Part shown: one piece after another, positions 1-12,000 of the stretch
Position numbering within the stretch: position 1 is the first letter of the stretch
Layout of the letters: every line of letters begins with the position of its first letter
NCBI RefSeq assembly: GCF_001039355.2
Contig: NW_019775490.1
Coordinates: 62,001 to 126,000, forward strand
Origin: Lingula anatina
Taxonomy: Eukaryota > Brachiopoda > Lingulata > Lingulida > Lingulidae
Length of the DNA stretch: 64,000 nucleotides
Reading direction: 5' to 3'
Notes under the pieces: generated by a model
Seen by the model: only the letters and a program-made list of their open reading frames with translations
Told to the model about the DNA's origin: nothing
Databases searched by the model: none
Program-made: the position numbers and the translations under genes

Positions 1-131
1 TAAACAAGTTTTATAGATTATATAGATTAAAATTGAATAAAAATAAAAGGTCCCTCCGTAGAACTAAAAACATGCTAGGTGTGGGGAAAACTATTCAGGA
101 TGTTGTAAGGCAATAATGACAATTGCTATAC

Positions 132-297
132 CTTTCCTTTCTTCGCTGTGATATTGTTGTGGTCTGTCTGCATCTTCCCCTCGGCCCAAGAAATCTTGGC
201 TTTTTACTAGGGTGTCCTCAGTTTCACTCTTACAGCTGTCATTTCTCAAGCCTAGTATAGCGTCTATAGTGTGGGTTGGTTGCACGGCACTGGTCAT
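132..297 (-). CDS. Rax-like paired homeobox protein, first coding exon (partial)
   Basis: Reading leftward from the ATG at 297-295, the exon encodes about 55 residues beginning MTSAVQPTHTIDAILGLRND and ends at a donor (aaag|gtatag) at 132/131. The octapeptide HTIDAILG at residues 9-16 is an eh1/OP-type repressor motif that recruits Groucho co-repressors. Its position close to the N-terminus, and the first intron before the homeodomain, fit retinal homeobox (Rx/Rax) proteins, which pattern anterior neural and eye tissue. The homeodomain itself would lie beyond base 1 and is not visible, so the family call rests on the octapeptide and the gene architecture. Other paired-like genes (homeobrain, Arx, Hesx) carry related octapeptides and remain possible. 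The rest of the exon is acidic and polar with no recognisable domain. Confidence 0.5.
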
Positions 298-3068
298 CGT
301 ACCAAATCGTTGTGAGACAAAAATAAAAACACACTTCTAGTTATGTTGTCATTCGTATACTTTTGAAGGGTGTCTGTTGGATCCTCAAAACCTTATTCCG
401 ACTCCGTCTCTCACTCCAATATTAAAAGACGTGTGCGTTACGGTCTATATTTTCTATGTCGAATTGTTCAATGTTTGTCGTTCTGATTTAACTGGGAGTC
501 CATCGAATTCCTACACGTTTACTCAGCCTCTCCACCAAACAATGGCTGCCACTAGATTTGACAGTCCAGGAACCACTACAAAGTATTTTGTGGGCTGCAA
601 CTCTGTACTAATCAGAACTCAACGGAGAGGTCGTAATCTTGAGAGGCGGAGCTCCTGACGTCACCCAACTTTAGACCAATCAGAGGAGCGGTTTGATGCC
701 TACACAGCAACCTGCCATTCCAAGCCCTGGTGGCTTTCTATAATGAAATTAGGATACCTTTTATTATTTTTGACATGGGTTTTCTGCCTGGATTACACGG
801 TTGGAAGAGAAGGAGCTGCAAATTGGGCTTAATGACTAGATTTTAGTTCCAGCGGAGAGAGAGATAGGGAACCTAATATAGGCTTTAATAACCGAGATTA
901 TTAAAGCCGGTAAGCTGCCTAACCCCCTGCTCCCCACTGCCAACTAGACCTCATTGGGAGCCTGCTTTAATGAAAATATGTCTGTAATATCACATCATAC
1001 GTATTTAGAAGCGTGTGATCAGAGGTACACAGGTTTGATAAGGCGTGATTTCTTGCAACCACATTGTTTTCACAACTGAAAGCGCAGATTAAAGCTGGCA
1101 AACCCAGACGTCAGTGCTCCCCGCGTAATCTGACTCTGGCTGTGACAGCAGACGATGATCAAAATGTTGACAGCTAAACAACGCAAAAACACGACAATTT
1201 TAAAGTAATTTTTGAATTACTTCAACTAAAGTCCAAAAGCATTGTGAGCAAAGGAAATTTTACTCTTCAGCGTTGAACACCGGGCGTTTAGCGGGGCGAC
1301 GCCGGCGAGCAGTAGAGACGGTTAGGCACAGGCAGTGAGATGGGAAAGCCTTTTGGTCACCAAGATGCCTTGATATAATTTAGATTGCAGAAGTTATTTT
1401 ACCACAGAGGCATGATTATTTGGTAAAAATATTAATATAAAGCAAGCGACAAAAATCACCTCGCTCTCAAATAGTATTTTTTGCAGAGTATGAATGGTTC
1501 TATAGCCTTTCCTTTAAAGTGAGAGAAAAGTCCCAAGAAAAAAGAAAAAGAATATGCAAAAGCAGGACTTGATATAAAAACAGAAAATACGTTTTGCTGC
1601 CCCTCTTATTCGTCATTGATTGTTTTAATGAGTGACAGCCCCTTCAAATACCACAAATATAAAGATAATCATCTAATTCAAATACAAGTTTTATGCTGCG
1701 AAGACATTGATTAAATGTCACCGTTGGGGATTATGCCGATGAAATATTACAAAATTCATCTACTAGAAAATCTGTTATTTATGGATTCATCCCAAGTAAT
1801 CAGATTTATAGCTAATAATTTATGAGTCGTACATGTTCATAAGATTCACTGTTGGACATAAGTTACAGAAGACGAACACGGACTCGATCTTACCTGCGTT
1901 ATAATCATCTTATACTGAAGTCATCAAAGAGACCCGAAACATGCGCACAGTGTTGGAATAATTCTGCAGCACATATATGCTGTACTTCTTTTCTTTTAAC
2001 GACACTTGTATAAGAATATAGATTAAAACTCTGAATTATTTGAAAAATAATTTTAGTTTTGCACGAACAAATTTCATGAAATGATATTCTGAGAGAATTT
2101 GAGAGAATCGTAACCAAGCGCAGATTTTATATTTTTACACAAAATACATGTATGAACTGTATCTACTCGTACAGTAATTAATTAATTAATTGCCAATCAA
2201 AATCTTACCCTTGCTAGACGCTTTCATCAACAAGATTTTTCATTAAGTAATCACAAGATATATATGTTTAATCCTGATATTAATTATATTCTATTGATTT
2301 CCAAATATAAAAACAACATATGATAAACACGCGTTACGTCCAATCAATACATATTCTCCTACGCATCTTCTTTCGTCCACCAACGCATCCTTGCAATGTA
2401 GCAGACAGTATTGTTCTTAACAATCAGCGATCAAAGAACTACACTGGTCATATTACACGGATCATATACTCTCCATGGCCCGTTATCCCGATGACGGACA
2501 TATTGACCCCTGTGACAAGATTGCACAATGAAGAGTGATGGCAGTTTGATTGTTGTATTGTATTCGCGATTCACTTCTCTTCTCTGCTACTAAATGTCCG
2601 GACAATGCTGTATTGCGGTACATTGGGTGAAAGGTGTTGTCGGAATTATGGTGTCGACCTTCCGATTTACATTCAGTAAAACCCTGGTTAAGTTGAACTT
2701 AATTAGATGGGAAAATATCCCCAAGCAGATCATTTGAGATGGCGTCCCCCTTGGACAACTATTGTTCCCGCCAGTGGTCAACAACTCTGGTATGTAAGTG
2801 GCAGGTGGGATAAAACGTTATTAGTTCCATAATTTTACTATTCTTAATCCCTATTCAATTATCAATATCCATAAGGCCTAAATCTTTTCATTACCACTAT
2901 TATATCAGACGTCACGAAATCTACAGGCTATCCTCTGTGTTGAAATAATCAGACCTTTCGCATGCTGTTTTCTTAATCAACTCTGCGACTTTGACAAGTT
3001 GGGATTAATCCTCTCTCTCGCCCACTCCGATCTCTTCTCTATTTTTCAACTTTCATCAATTCCTAAAT
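298..3068. other. 5' flank of the Rax-like gene; no coding region seen
   Basis: No supported gene. A CRE-like TGACGTCA site lies at about 656-663, and TAAT-core homeobox-type sites and a run of repeated ATTA units (about 2176-2192) are scattered through the AT-rich sequence. This is the expected promoter and upstream regulatory space of the leftward Rax-like exon, but no individual regulatory element can be demonstrated from sequence alone. Confidence 0.4.
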
Positions 3069-5534
3069 TAAAAATTTATCTACCTAAAAATTCAGTCTGC
3101 CGTCAGGGTAATTATAATTTTGTCATAGCGTTTGCTTTGTGATTTAAATGCCGTACAGTAACCTATATTTGATTAATAATTTTCGTGTTTCACATCAAGG
3201 ATATTGCACACTTGGACATGAAAATACAAGGTGCACATGTATACATAATAGTTATGTGCATGTTTAGTAGACAGCGGTAATGGCAGAGCGAGAAAAAGAA
3301 ACTCTACAATCTTTGCCCATAGTCGGATGAATAGAATTTTCATGTTAGTGTGTAGAAAAAAGGGAAGATCTGCAAAAAAAAATGCAATGTAAAAGAGAGG
3401 TCGATTTGTTCCCTGCTCCCGCAGGGGGGGGGGGAGGAGGAGGAGCGTATTTCGCTTTGTTGTCTCTTTCGAGATACCTGTCTACAGCACCGAATTCTCC
3501 TAATGTCATAAAATCTGTTCACGGATTTCTCTTCATAGTTGCCATTTTCCTGGGCGGAATAAGCAAAGATAAGTACATATTTCAGCACTTGTCAGAACGC
3601 TATGGTATGGAGAATAGTCTGTATAGGAGATACACAATGTTATTTCAAAACGAAACTCTGACTTTCGTCATTTCTTCAGAAAAATGCTTTTCATCAGGCA
3701 CACGTCTTTCTACCCCCACGCACGTACCCACTTCCCCTATGTAGCCGCGCGTTTTATTACTTAAATTTGTGGACCTGCTCGACGGCGCCGCTCCTCCCCA
3801 GGTAGCAATAGCATAATACCGGCTTTCCTTACCAAATCTCACCTCGCTGGCTTCACACTGAGACTGGGGTGACATTTAGGCCTCGCATCATCGTCGTACT
3901 TCATACTTCACTTCTATGTAATTCGTGTAATTAGGCTTTAACTGCTGCGCTCCGAGAGAAGAAGGAAGGGCTACTTAAAAAAAGTGAATGACATGATTTT
4001 CTTAATTGCATTACAGTTGTATTGCAATTTGGGTTGTCAGCTTATTTTTTTAAGATTTATCTTTATCAAATTATATAAATTAATGAATTGAATAAATAAA
4101 TAAATGAATTGAGTGAAAAAAAAATAAACAAACAGAACCTTTGACTCCAGGAATACAATTCAGCAAAAAATTGAGCAGCTGTGTTTCTGATTGTTTGAAA
4201 ACGTGTAACAGTTAACATTTATCAAAGAACTACTTTTAACGTATTGCGGAAAGCAACTTAAGCATAGGAAAACGACCACCAAAGGCGTCCTGCCGTGTTC
4301 ATAATGATCTGCATTTATAAAATTCTGTACCTGTATAAAAATTGTGGAAGAAGTTGATAATCCCCTTTCATTCCTTTAAGGCAGACGAGATTGACAGACT
4401 GTCATGTCGTCTGCTGGAAGCGCGGGGCTCCCACTTACCGGTGCTTAGACCTCTCCACTTCGTAAAGGATAAAAGCATTTGAGAAGATTTAGCGGCCGCG
4501 AACTTCCTGCTGAAGAAAACTCGTCTCTGCGTCGTTCATCACGTTTTGATATCTTTAAAATAGAGAAGAGACTCTCATTTCAGTGCTACATTTAATAGCA
4601 AAGGTATTTCGAAAAGAAGTAAAATGTTTATTACGAACGTGTCGGAGACTTGTTTATTTATCAGTTGTAGGGGAAACTTACATTCAATGAAAACGGTTCG
4701 CGTGTTTCTTTACATCTATATGACAGAAGTATTTAACTCCGTCATCGTAATGAGAAATACGTATGAATTAATTGATTTAATGAGGAAAATTTCTCAAACA
4801 CTCTTGTAATCATTTCGGAGGGTAAAGAAATCAGACCCCCCCCCCCTACACCGATAGAGGACGGGAGTAAGTAAAACAGAAGAAAGATACGCGCAGTCTG
4901 TCCGTCTCCGTCAACCGAGAACGTTTTGCCTGACCCCTGGCGGTATGCGAGGCAACAATGAGATGAAGCACAAGCATGTCAGCCACACGTCAAAATTTTT
5001 TAATTTATTAAAATGTGAGCAATTCAAAATAAAAAGGAAGACAAGGTTCAGTTAAAATCACAGTAATTGCCCAATATAGCATGCCAAGACAGGTTTTCAT
5101 TAAGAGAGAAGAAAGGGTTGCTCGATTGCCGGTTAGTTAATATAGCGATATACAAAACCCACAAAACCCTGCTTTTAGTTTATTTTTTAAGTATGAGCAA
5201 AAAGAAGTCCAAAATTGTGATATGATGAGATATACTGGAATATGTTTTCTGCTTCAATTTGATTAAGATCAATACGGTGGCTAATGCTATTATATTGAAA
5301 AACTGATGAAAAAGCCGATAATGATCGGATTGTCCTAAGAAAGAGTTGCTGCATGGGTTTTATTACGCATGTGATGCACTGTGATGCACAAGGCTTATTC
5401 TTATTAAATCACGTGGATTTGATCAACCCCAGACCACCAGGTGTGTAATAATCGTGGCAGATTGAATAACAGAATGGCGACAGTAACAAATGTATACTTT
5501 ATTGTCTATCTTCACAACTGTGTTTAAAAAAAAG
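3069..5534. repeat. Direct duplication, copy 1 (2466 bp)
   Basis: This block recurs at 5536-8001 in the same orientation with a constant offset of about 2466 bases, and a single N at 5535 lies between the copies. The left part differs by scattered substitutions and small indels, for example in the poly-G run near 3424. The last 550 bases are nearly identical. No credible gene was found inside; short open frames are not conserved in a protein-like way. The single-N join suggests two haplotypes placed end to end rather than a genuine tandem duplication. Confidence 0.9.
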
Positions 5535-5535
5535 N

Positions 5536-8001
5536 TTTTAAATTTATCTACCTAAAAATCAGTCTGCCGTCAGGGTAATTATAATTTTGTCATAGCGTTT
5601 GCTTTGTGATTTAAATACCGTACAGTAACCTATATTTGATTAATAATTTTCGTGTTTCACATCAAGGATATTGCACACTTGGACATGAAAATACAAGGTG
5701 CACATGTATACATAATAGTTATGTGCATGTTTAGTAGACAGCGGTACTAGCAGAGTGAGAAAAAGAAACTCGACAATCTTTGCCAATAGTCGGATGAATA
5801 GAATTTACATGTTAGTGTGTAGAAAAAAAAGGAAGATCTGCAAAAATAATGCAATGTAAAAGAGAGGTCAATTCGTTCCCTACTCCCGAAGGGGGGGGGG
5901 GGAGGAGGAGCGTACTTCGCTTTGTTGTCTCTTTCAACTAGAAACCGGTCTACAGCACCGAATTCTCCTAATGTCATAAAACCTGTACACGGATTTCTCT
6001 TCATAGTTGGCATTTTTTCTGGGCGGAATAAGCAAAGATAAGTACATATTTCAGCACTTGTCAGAACTCTATGGCATGGAGAATTTCGTGATAGTCTGTA
6101 TAGGAGACAAACACAATGTTATTTCAAAACAAAAATTCCGACTTTCATCATTTGTTCAGAAAAATGCTTTTCATCAGGCACACGTCTTTCTCCCCCACGC
6201 ACGTACCCACTTCCCCTATGTAGCCGCGCGTTTTATTACTTAAATTTGTGGACCTGCTCGACGGCGCCGCTCCTCCCCAGGTAGCAATAGCATAATACCG
6301 GCTTTCCTTACCAAATCTCACCTCGCTGGCTTCACACTGAGACTGGGGTGACATTTAGGCCTCGCATCATCGTCGTACTTCATACTTCACTTCTATGTAA
6401 TTCGTGTAATTAGGCTTTAACTGCTGCACTCCGAGAGAAGAAGGAAGGGCTACTTAAAAAAAGTGAATGACATGATTTTCTTAATTGCATTACAGTTGTA
6501 TTGCAATTTGGGTTGTCAGCTTATTTTTTTAGATTTATCTTTATCAAATTATATTAATTAATGAATTGAATAAATAAATAAATGAATTGAGTGGAAAAAA
6601 AATAAACAAACAGAACCTTTGACTCCAGGAATACAATTCAGCTAAAAAATTGAGCAGCTGTGTATCTGATTGTTTGAAAACGAGCAGCAGTTAACATTTA
6701 TTAAAGAACTACTTTAAACGTATCGCGGAAAGCAACTTTAGCATAGGAAAGCGACCACCAAGGACGTCCCGCCGTGTTTATAATGATCTGCATTTATAAA
6801 ATTCTGTACCTGTATAAAAATTGTGGAAGAAGTTGATAATCCCCTTTCGTTCCTTTAAGGCAGACGAGATTGACAGACTGTCATGTCGTCTGCTGGAAGC
6901 GCGGGGGCCCCACTTACCGGTGCTAAGACCTCTCCACTTCGTAAAGGATAAAAGCATTTGAGAAGATTTAGCGGCCGCGAACTTCCTGCTGAAGAAAACT
7001 CGTCTCTGCGTCGTTCATCACGTTTTGATATCTTTAAGGAAGAGACTCGCATTTCAGTGCTACATTTAATAGCCAAGGTATTTAGAAAAGAAGTAAAATG
7101 TTTATTACGAACGTGTTGGAGACTTGTTTATTTATCAGTAGTAGGGGAAACTTACATTCAGCGAATACGGCCCATGTGTTTCTTTACATCTGTATGACAG
7201 AAGTATTTAACTCCGTTATCGTAATGAGAAATACGTATGAATTAATTGATTTAATGGGGAAATTTTCTCAAATACTCTTGTTATCATTTCGGAGAGTAAA
7301 GAAATCAGACCCCCCACCGATAGAGAACGGGAGTGAGTAAGCATAACAGAAGAAAGATACGCGCAGTCCGTCCATCCGTCAACCGAGAACGTTTTGCCTG
7401 ACCCCTGGCGGTGTGCGAGGCAACTATGAGATAAAGCACAAGCATGTCAGCCACACGTCAAAAATTTTTAAATTATTAAAATGTGAGCAATTCAAAATAA
7501 AAAGGAAGACAAGGTTCAGTTAAAATCACAGTAATTGCCCAATATAGCATGCCAAGACAGGTTTTCATTAAGAGAGAAGAAAGGGTTGCTCGATTGCCGG
7601 TTAGTTAATATAGCGATATACAAAACCCACAAAACCCTGCTTTTAGTTTATTTTTTAAGTATGAGCAAAAAGAAGTCCAAAATTGTGATATGATGAGATA
7701 TACTGGAATATGTTTTCTGCTTCAATTTGATTAAGATCAATACGGTGGCTAATGCTATTATATTGAAAAACTGATGAAAAAGCCGATAATGATCGGATTG
7801 TCCTAAGAAAGAGTTGCTGCATGGGTTTTATTACGCATGTGATGCACTGTGATGCACAAGGCTTATTCTTATTAAATTACGTGGATTTGATCAACCCCAG
7901 ACCACCAGGTGTGTAATAATCGTGGCAGATTGAATAACAGAGTGGCGACAGTAACAAATGTATACTTTATTGTCTATCTTCACAACTGTGTTTAAAAAAA
8001 G
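5536..8001. repeat. Direct duplication, copy 2 (2466 bp)
   Basis: Second copy of the 3069-5534 block. It begins just after the N at 5535 and ends with the same A-run, after which sequence unique to this side (gcaaagcatgc) continues. Differences from copy 1 are concentrated in the first two thirds, for example around 6660-6720 and 7040-7330. Confidence 0.9.
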
Positions 8002-9075
8002 CAAAGCATGCAATAAACCATTTAACAGGTTGAACACACAAAGAAAAGATAACATCAACCAATAGATAAAACGACTAAATATTGAACATAAATCCCTATC
8101 GCTTTGGGGTAAATGTCTTCTCGAGGCAAGGAAATATCAAAATAAAATCATATCACAGAATTTTTTCTTTTTTAACATATCTCCAATTGCTAAACAATAA
8201 GATAGTGATATGTACAGATATATTCAGAAAGTTATTTTTGACTAATGTACTGTTTTGCAGGTAAAAACCACATTATTTCACGCCCCCTCAAATCACCTAC
8301 TGTTGCCAGGCAGTTGGACATTTCCTTTGCTAATAAAAATAGAAACTTGTTTTGACGCTGTGGTTCTTGCAATTGCGAGGTCTGTGTCAACAACCAGGAT
8401 CAGTGGGTCTTCATTTTTATGCATATAGGTATTAATATCAATATGTTATACGTTACCCAATTGTACAGTATGATGTACATAATTATTGCACATTTTTCTC
8501 ATTTTTCTAATTTCCTACTTTTACGATTTTTACTATATTTTTGGCAACAACAGATAATATGATCAACATATCTTACATTGAATAAATAAACACATTAACG
8601 AGTAAATATGAAAAAAGTGAATTAATAAAGATAGTTTCGCTTATGAATAATAAATAGGATGTATTTGATGATGTTCATGAAAGTAAAGGAATAAATAACG
8701 TATGTGAAAAATAAATACTGGCTGAAAGAATCTATAAACTCGAAATATACTAGACCTGTATTCAAACATATCACAGTCAATATCACCCATCCCTACCACA
8801 TGTAAAATATGGTTGGAAGAAACAAACCGGGGTCTTTTCATTAAATTGTTGTCCCGATCATTTAAATTTCTCATTGGGTGTTAACCTTTTTTTACCATCG
8901 CGTCTTTTAAAAACTCGTCTTGACTTTTACTTACACTTGGTTTACGACAACGTCAGCAATTCCCACATGCTTTTTTCTAGGATGTTATTTGAATTTACCA
9001 GTACGTTGAACTCTCTGAAACCGAACAAACAAGGTCAACTGCGCCGCGTCTATGGCGTTCTTTGCTTTCCGTGTA
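8002..9075. other. 3' flank of cyclin O; nothing else seen
   Basis: AT-rich sequence downstream of the cyclin O stop codon. It probably includes the 3' UTR, but no polyadenylation signal for the minus strand could be assigned with confidence. No coding exon or repeat was recognised. Confidence 0.4.
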
Positions 9076-12000
9076 TTATAACACTGACGTCGGTGACAAA
9101 CTCTTCATTTTATACTGGTATCCATATGCATTACATATGCTCATCAAATCGCTAGGATCATCACCAAGAGACGAAAACATGACGCGAATATGCTGCAAAC
9201 ACTTTTCAATTTCGTCACGGTTAAAGCCGGCGATCCATGCTGTCTTCACTCTGGTCACGTGCTGAAGGAGATCGTCTGCCATTTCAAGAGCGCAAATGGC
9301 AACCAAAGATGGCAAAAACTGGCAGATGTCGTAATCCTGCAGAGATTGTTCCGCCAAATAGCGCCCGATGGCTCTTGTCTTCCTAAAACGTTGACTTTCA
9401 TCTGTTAGAAATATATAGTAGGCATGCTTACGTAAAGATTGGTTAAAATTCTGTGTCTGAAAGAAAAGTAATTACTTCAATCATCTTAAAAATTTAAGTC
9501 ATGGGGCAGCTAGATGTGACTAATTTCCATTTAATAATTTAAGTAAACCATGTTTAGAACAGTTCAATACCTTAAAAGTAAACGAAATCGAGTCTCGTAG
9601 GTAGGCAGTTAATTTCGTTTGTACTGATTCAAACTGATCTAGAAATGTTTGAACACCTTTTAATACGTTTTAAAAGAAATTTACTCTAGATTCTGTGTAA
9701 AAATATCAAAAACACGCCCAAAGAGTTTTAACGGAATAATACGCGTCAATAATTCGCCCATCATATCCTTACCATTTCATTTAGCTTTTCTATGTTTACG
9801 GGAACCAATCTGAAAATTGTAGCATAATGGCAAACGAGAAGAGAATGCCAAGTTCAAACCAGATAGACAGACAGACAGACAGGCAGACAGACAAATAGAT
9901 AGATAGATAGATAGATATACGGAGAAATAGACATGGCGACATTGAACCATAACAAGTATTCGCTTCGATAGAGTATTTCAAGAGGGGACCTCTTTTTTTT
10001 ATTTATTATGACCTTATATCATCCTTGGTGCACCCGGCCAGTCGCCTCGTCAGCAACCGCGAAGAACTGTACTGCTCCAGGAAATAGTGCGTGGTGGGCA
10101 CCATAAAAGTGTAGCCCAGGCGTTCCAGGACGAGGCGCTCTAACCGGATGATTTGCGCGCGATCGTAAGCCCCACAACACAGTCGAATCAACTCCTCCAC
10201 TTCTGGCGGGTAGATCTCTTCCTGGGGGGAGACAATAACAGCAATTTCAGGACAGATTATTTCTCTATATAGTTTACGTCATAACCCAGTGGCAGTTCCC
10301 AAATAGACCTGAAAATATGAGGGGGATTAGCACTAGTATTATCACAAGTTAATTTGAAAAATCAATAAAAGCATTATTATAGATAGACTTAATGTTGGTG
10401 TGTTTCATTACGGGTTTCTTTTGACTTGGTCTCTTCTTTTCTCGGTTCTAATGTTTTTTGTTTATCTTTCATTTTCTTCTTCTTTCTTTTTGGTCATTTA
10501 CAAAAATCGTTTCGTCGACAGCGTGACACAGAAATGATGTTCTTGGCAAAACAAGTCTATAACATTAAAAAATAACAAAAAAATTAAACGTCCCATAACC
10601 ATATTAGGAAATACATTTTCATAATATGACAGTTTACAAACGGGAACGCGATATAGTGTTTCCATGGTTTCACTTAAAATAAAAGTATGAAGAAAAAGAG
10701 ACTGAACAACCACGGCTTTGTACTTACAGTAGTGAAAAATGAAATCACTGTACGCACAAACACCACAAACAAGCATAAGGTCCGGACCTTATATAACCTG
10801 CCGTGAAAATAGCTCATCTGCAAGAAGAAAAGACGAAAAAATTAAGAAGGAGAAGAAGAAGATAAAATCTTATATATATACCCATAGGGCTGCGCTGCAG
10901 GCAAAAAGAAATGCGGTATGGGTGACTGTACAACAATCACAGCCGCAACAAACCGGTAATCTTCACTACGGCATTTACTCACATGCTTCCCTGCTACAAG
11001 AAGTGCCGTGACACCCAGCAACTGAAAACATTCTATTTTTACAGGTGTTGAGGCGAGAAAGCGATCTAGAATGTTGACTGTCAGATATAGCGTGTCTTGG
11101 TGAAAACGAAAGTGCTGGTGGACGACTTTCGTGAGCCACTGTATAAGTATTGCCCGCATTCCTACTGTAACCTGTAAAAATATATATGTTTAACGATTGA
11201 GTGAAATGGTGTGTTATGAAATATCATACTTTCAATTATAAAGATTATAATATCAATTGATCATAATGATAATTGTGATAAAAATTAATGAAAAATAAAT
11301 GCTCACGTTAAGTGCGTGGATCATGCCTTAATACTGGAAAATGGACTTCATATGCGCCTTACCAACTAAACGTTTTACAACTTGACAGGTATGGGCGTGC
11401 AAGTGTATCAACGTGCCTTTATTTCTATGTAGATTTGTGTTTTTTTTTTATTCATGATTATGTGTATTAATGTACATGTATCCATATATGTGCAGGTGCA
11501 CACCCTTCGTGTTTGTATATGACCCATGGGCGTGTGGCGATCGAAACAAACCTGAGACTGGTTGTCTAAGCAGTTTTTTGGGTGGTATATCATTTCTGTT
11601 GCTCTCCGATGAATATACGTGTCCAAGTTATAGTGTACAAAACCAGCGTGATCCGCGTCCAAGTCCAAGTAATCAGCATAAATGTCCCGCTGGATAGGTG
11701 CTAGGTGTGCGTCAAAAGAAAGGCAATCCGACGCAGTGAACAATGTTGGGGGCTTCGTCATTGATTAAGCGTGGCACAAACCGCTCTTTAGAGCGCCACA
11801 CACTGAACTCGCTGTCTTCGTCGAGAAGGTCATCGATGCTTTCGTCACAGCGCAGTTTTTCCAGGGCGAGCGGGGTGCAGTTTTCGCTGTTCAGACTGGA
11901 TTGGCTGTCGCGAGGTGAGGTCGGCGGTGTCCTAGGAACCGAGTGATCCTCTCCGTTAACAGCACACGCATCCTGGTTCCAATATGGCTGTTATTGATAA

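Noticed and set aside
3382-3744. Open frame of 120 codons on the plus strand within the duplication
   Set aside because: It depends on a poly-G run encoding glycines and is not kept as the same frame in the second copy (6007-6243 region). No domain.
4624-4809. Open frame found in both duplicate copies (also 7098-7340)
   Set aside because: Both copies are near-identical DNA, so sharing an open frame is expected. The ends differ and no protein family or splice context supports it.
10739-11011. Plus-strand open frame opposite the cyclin O cyclin-box exon
   Set aside because: It is a shadow of the minus-strand exon 10983-11171 and its intron, rich in K and E from A-rich sequence.
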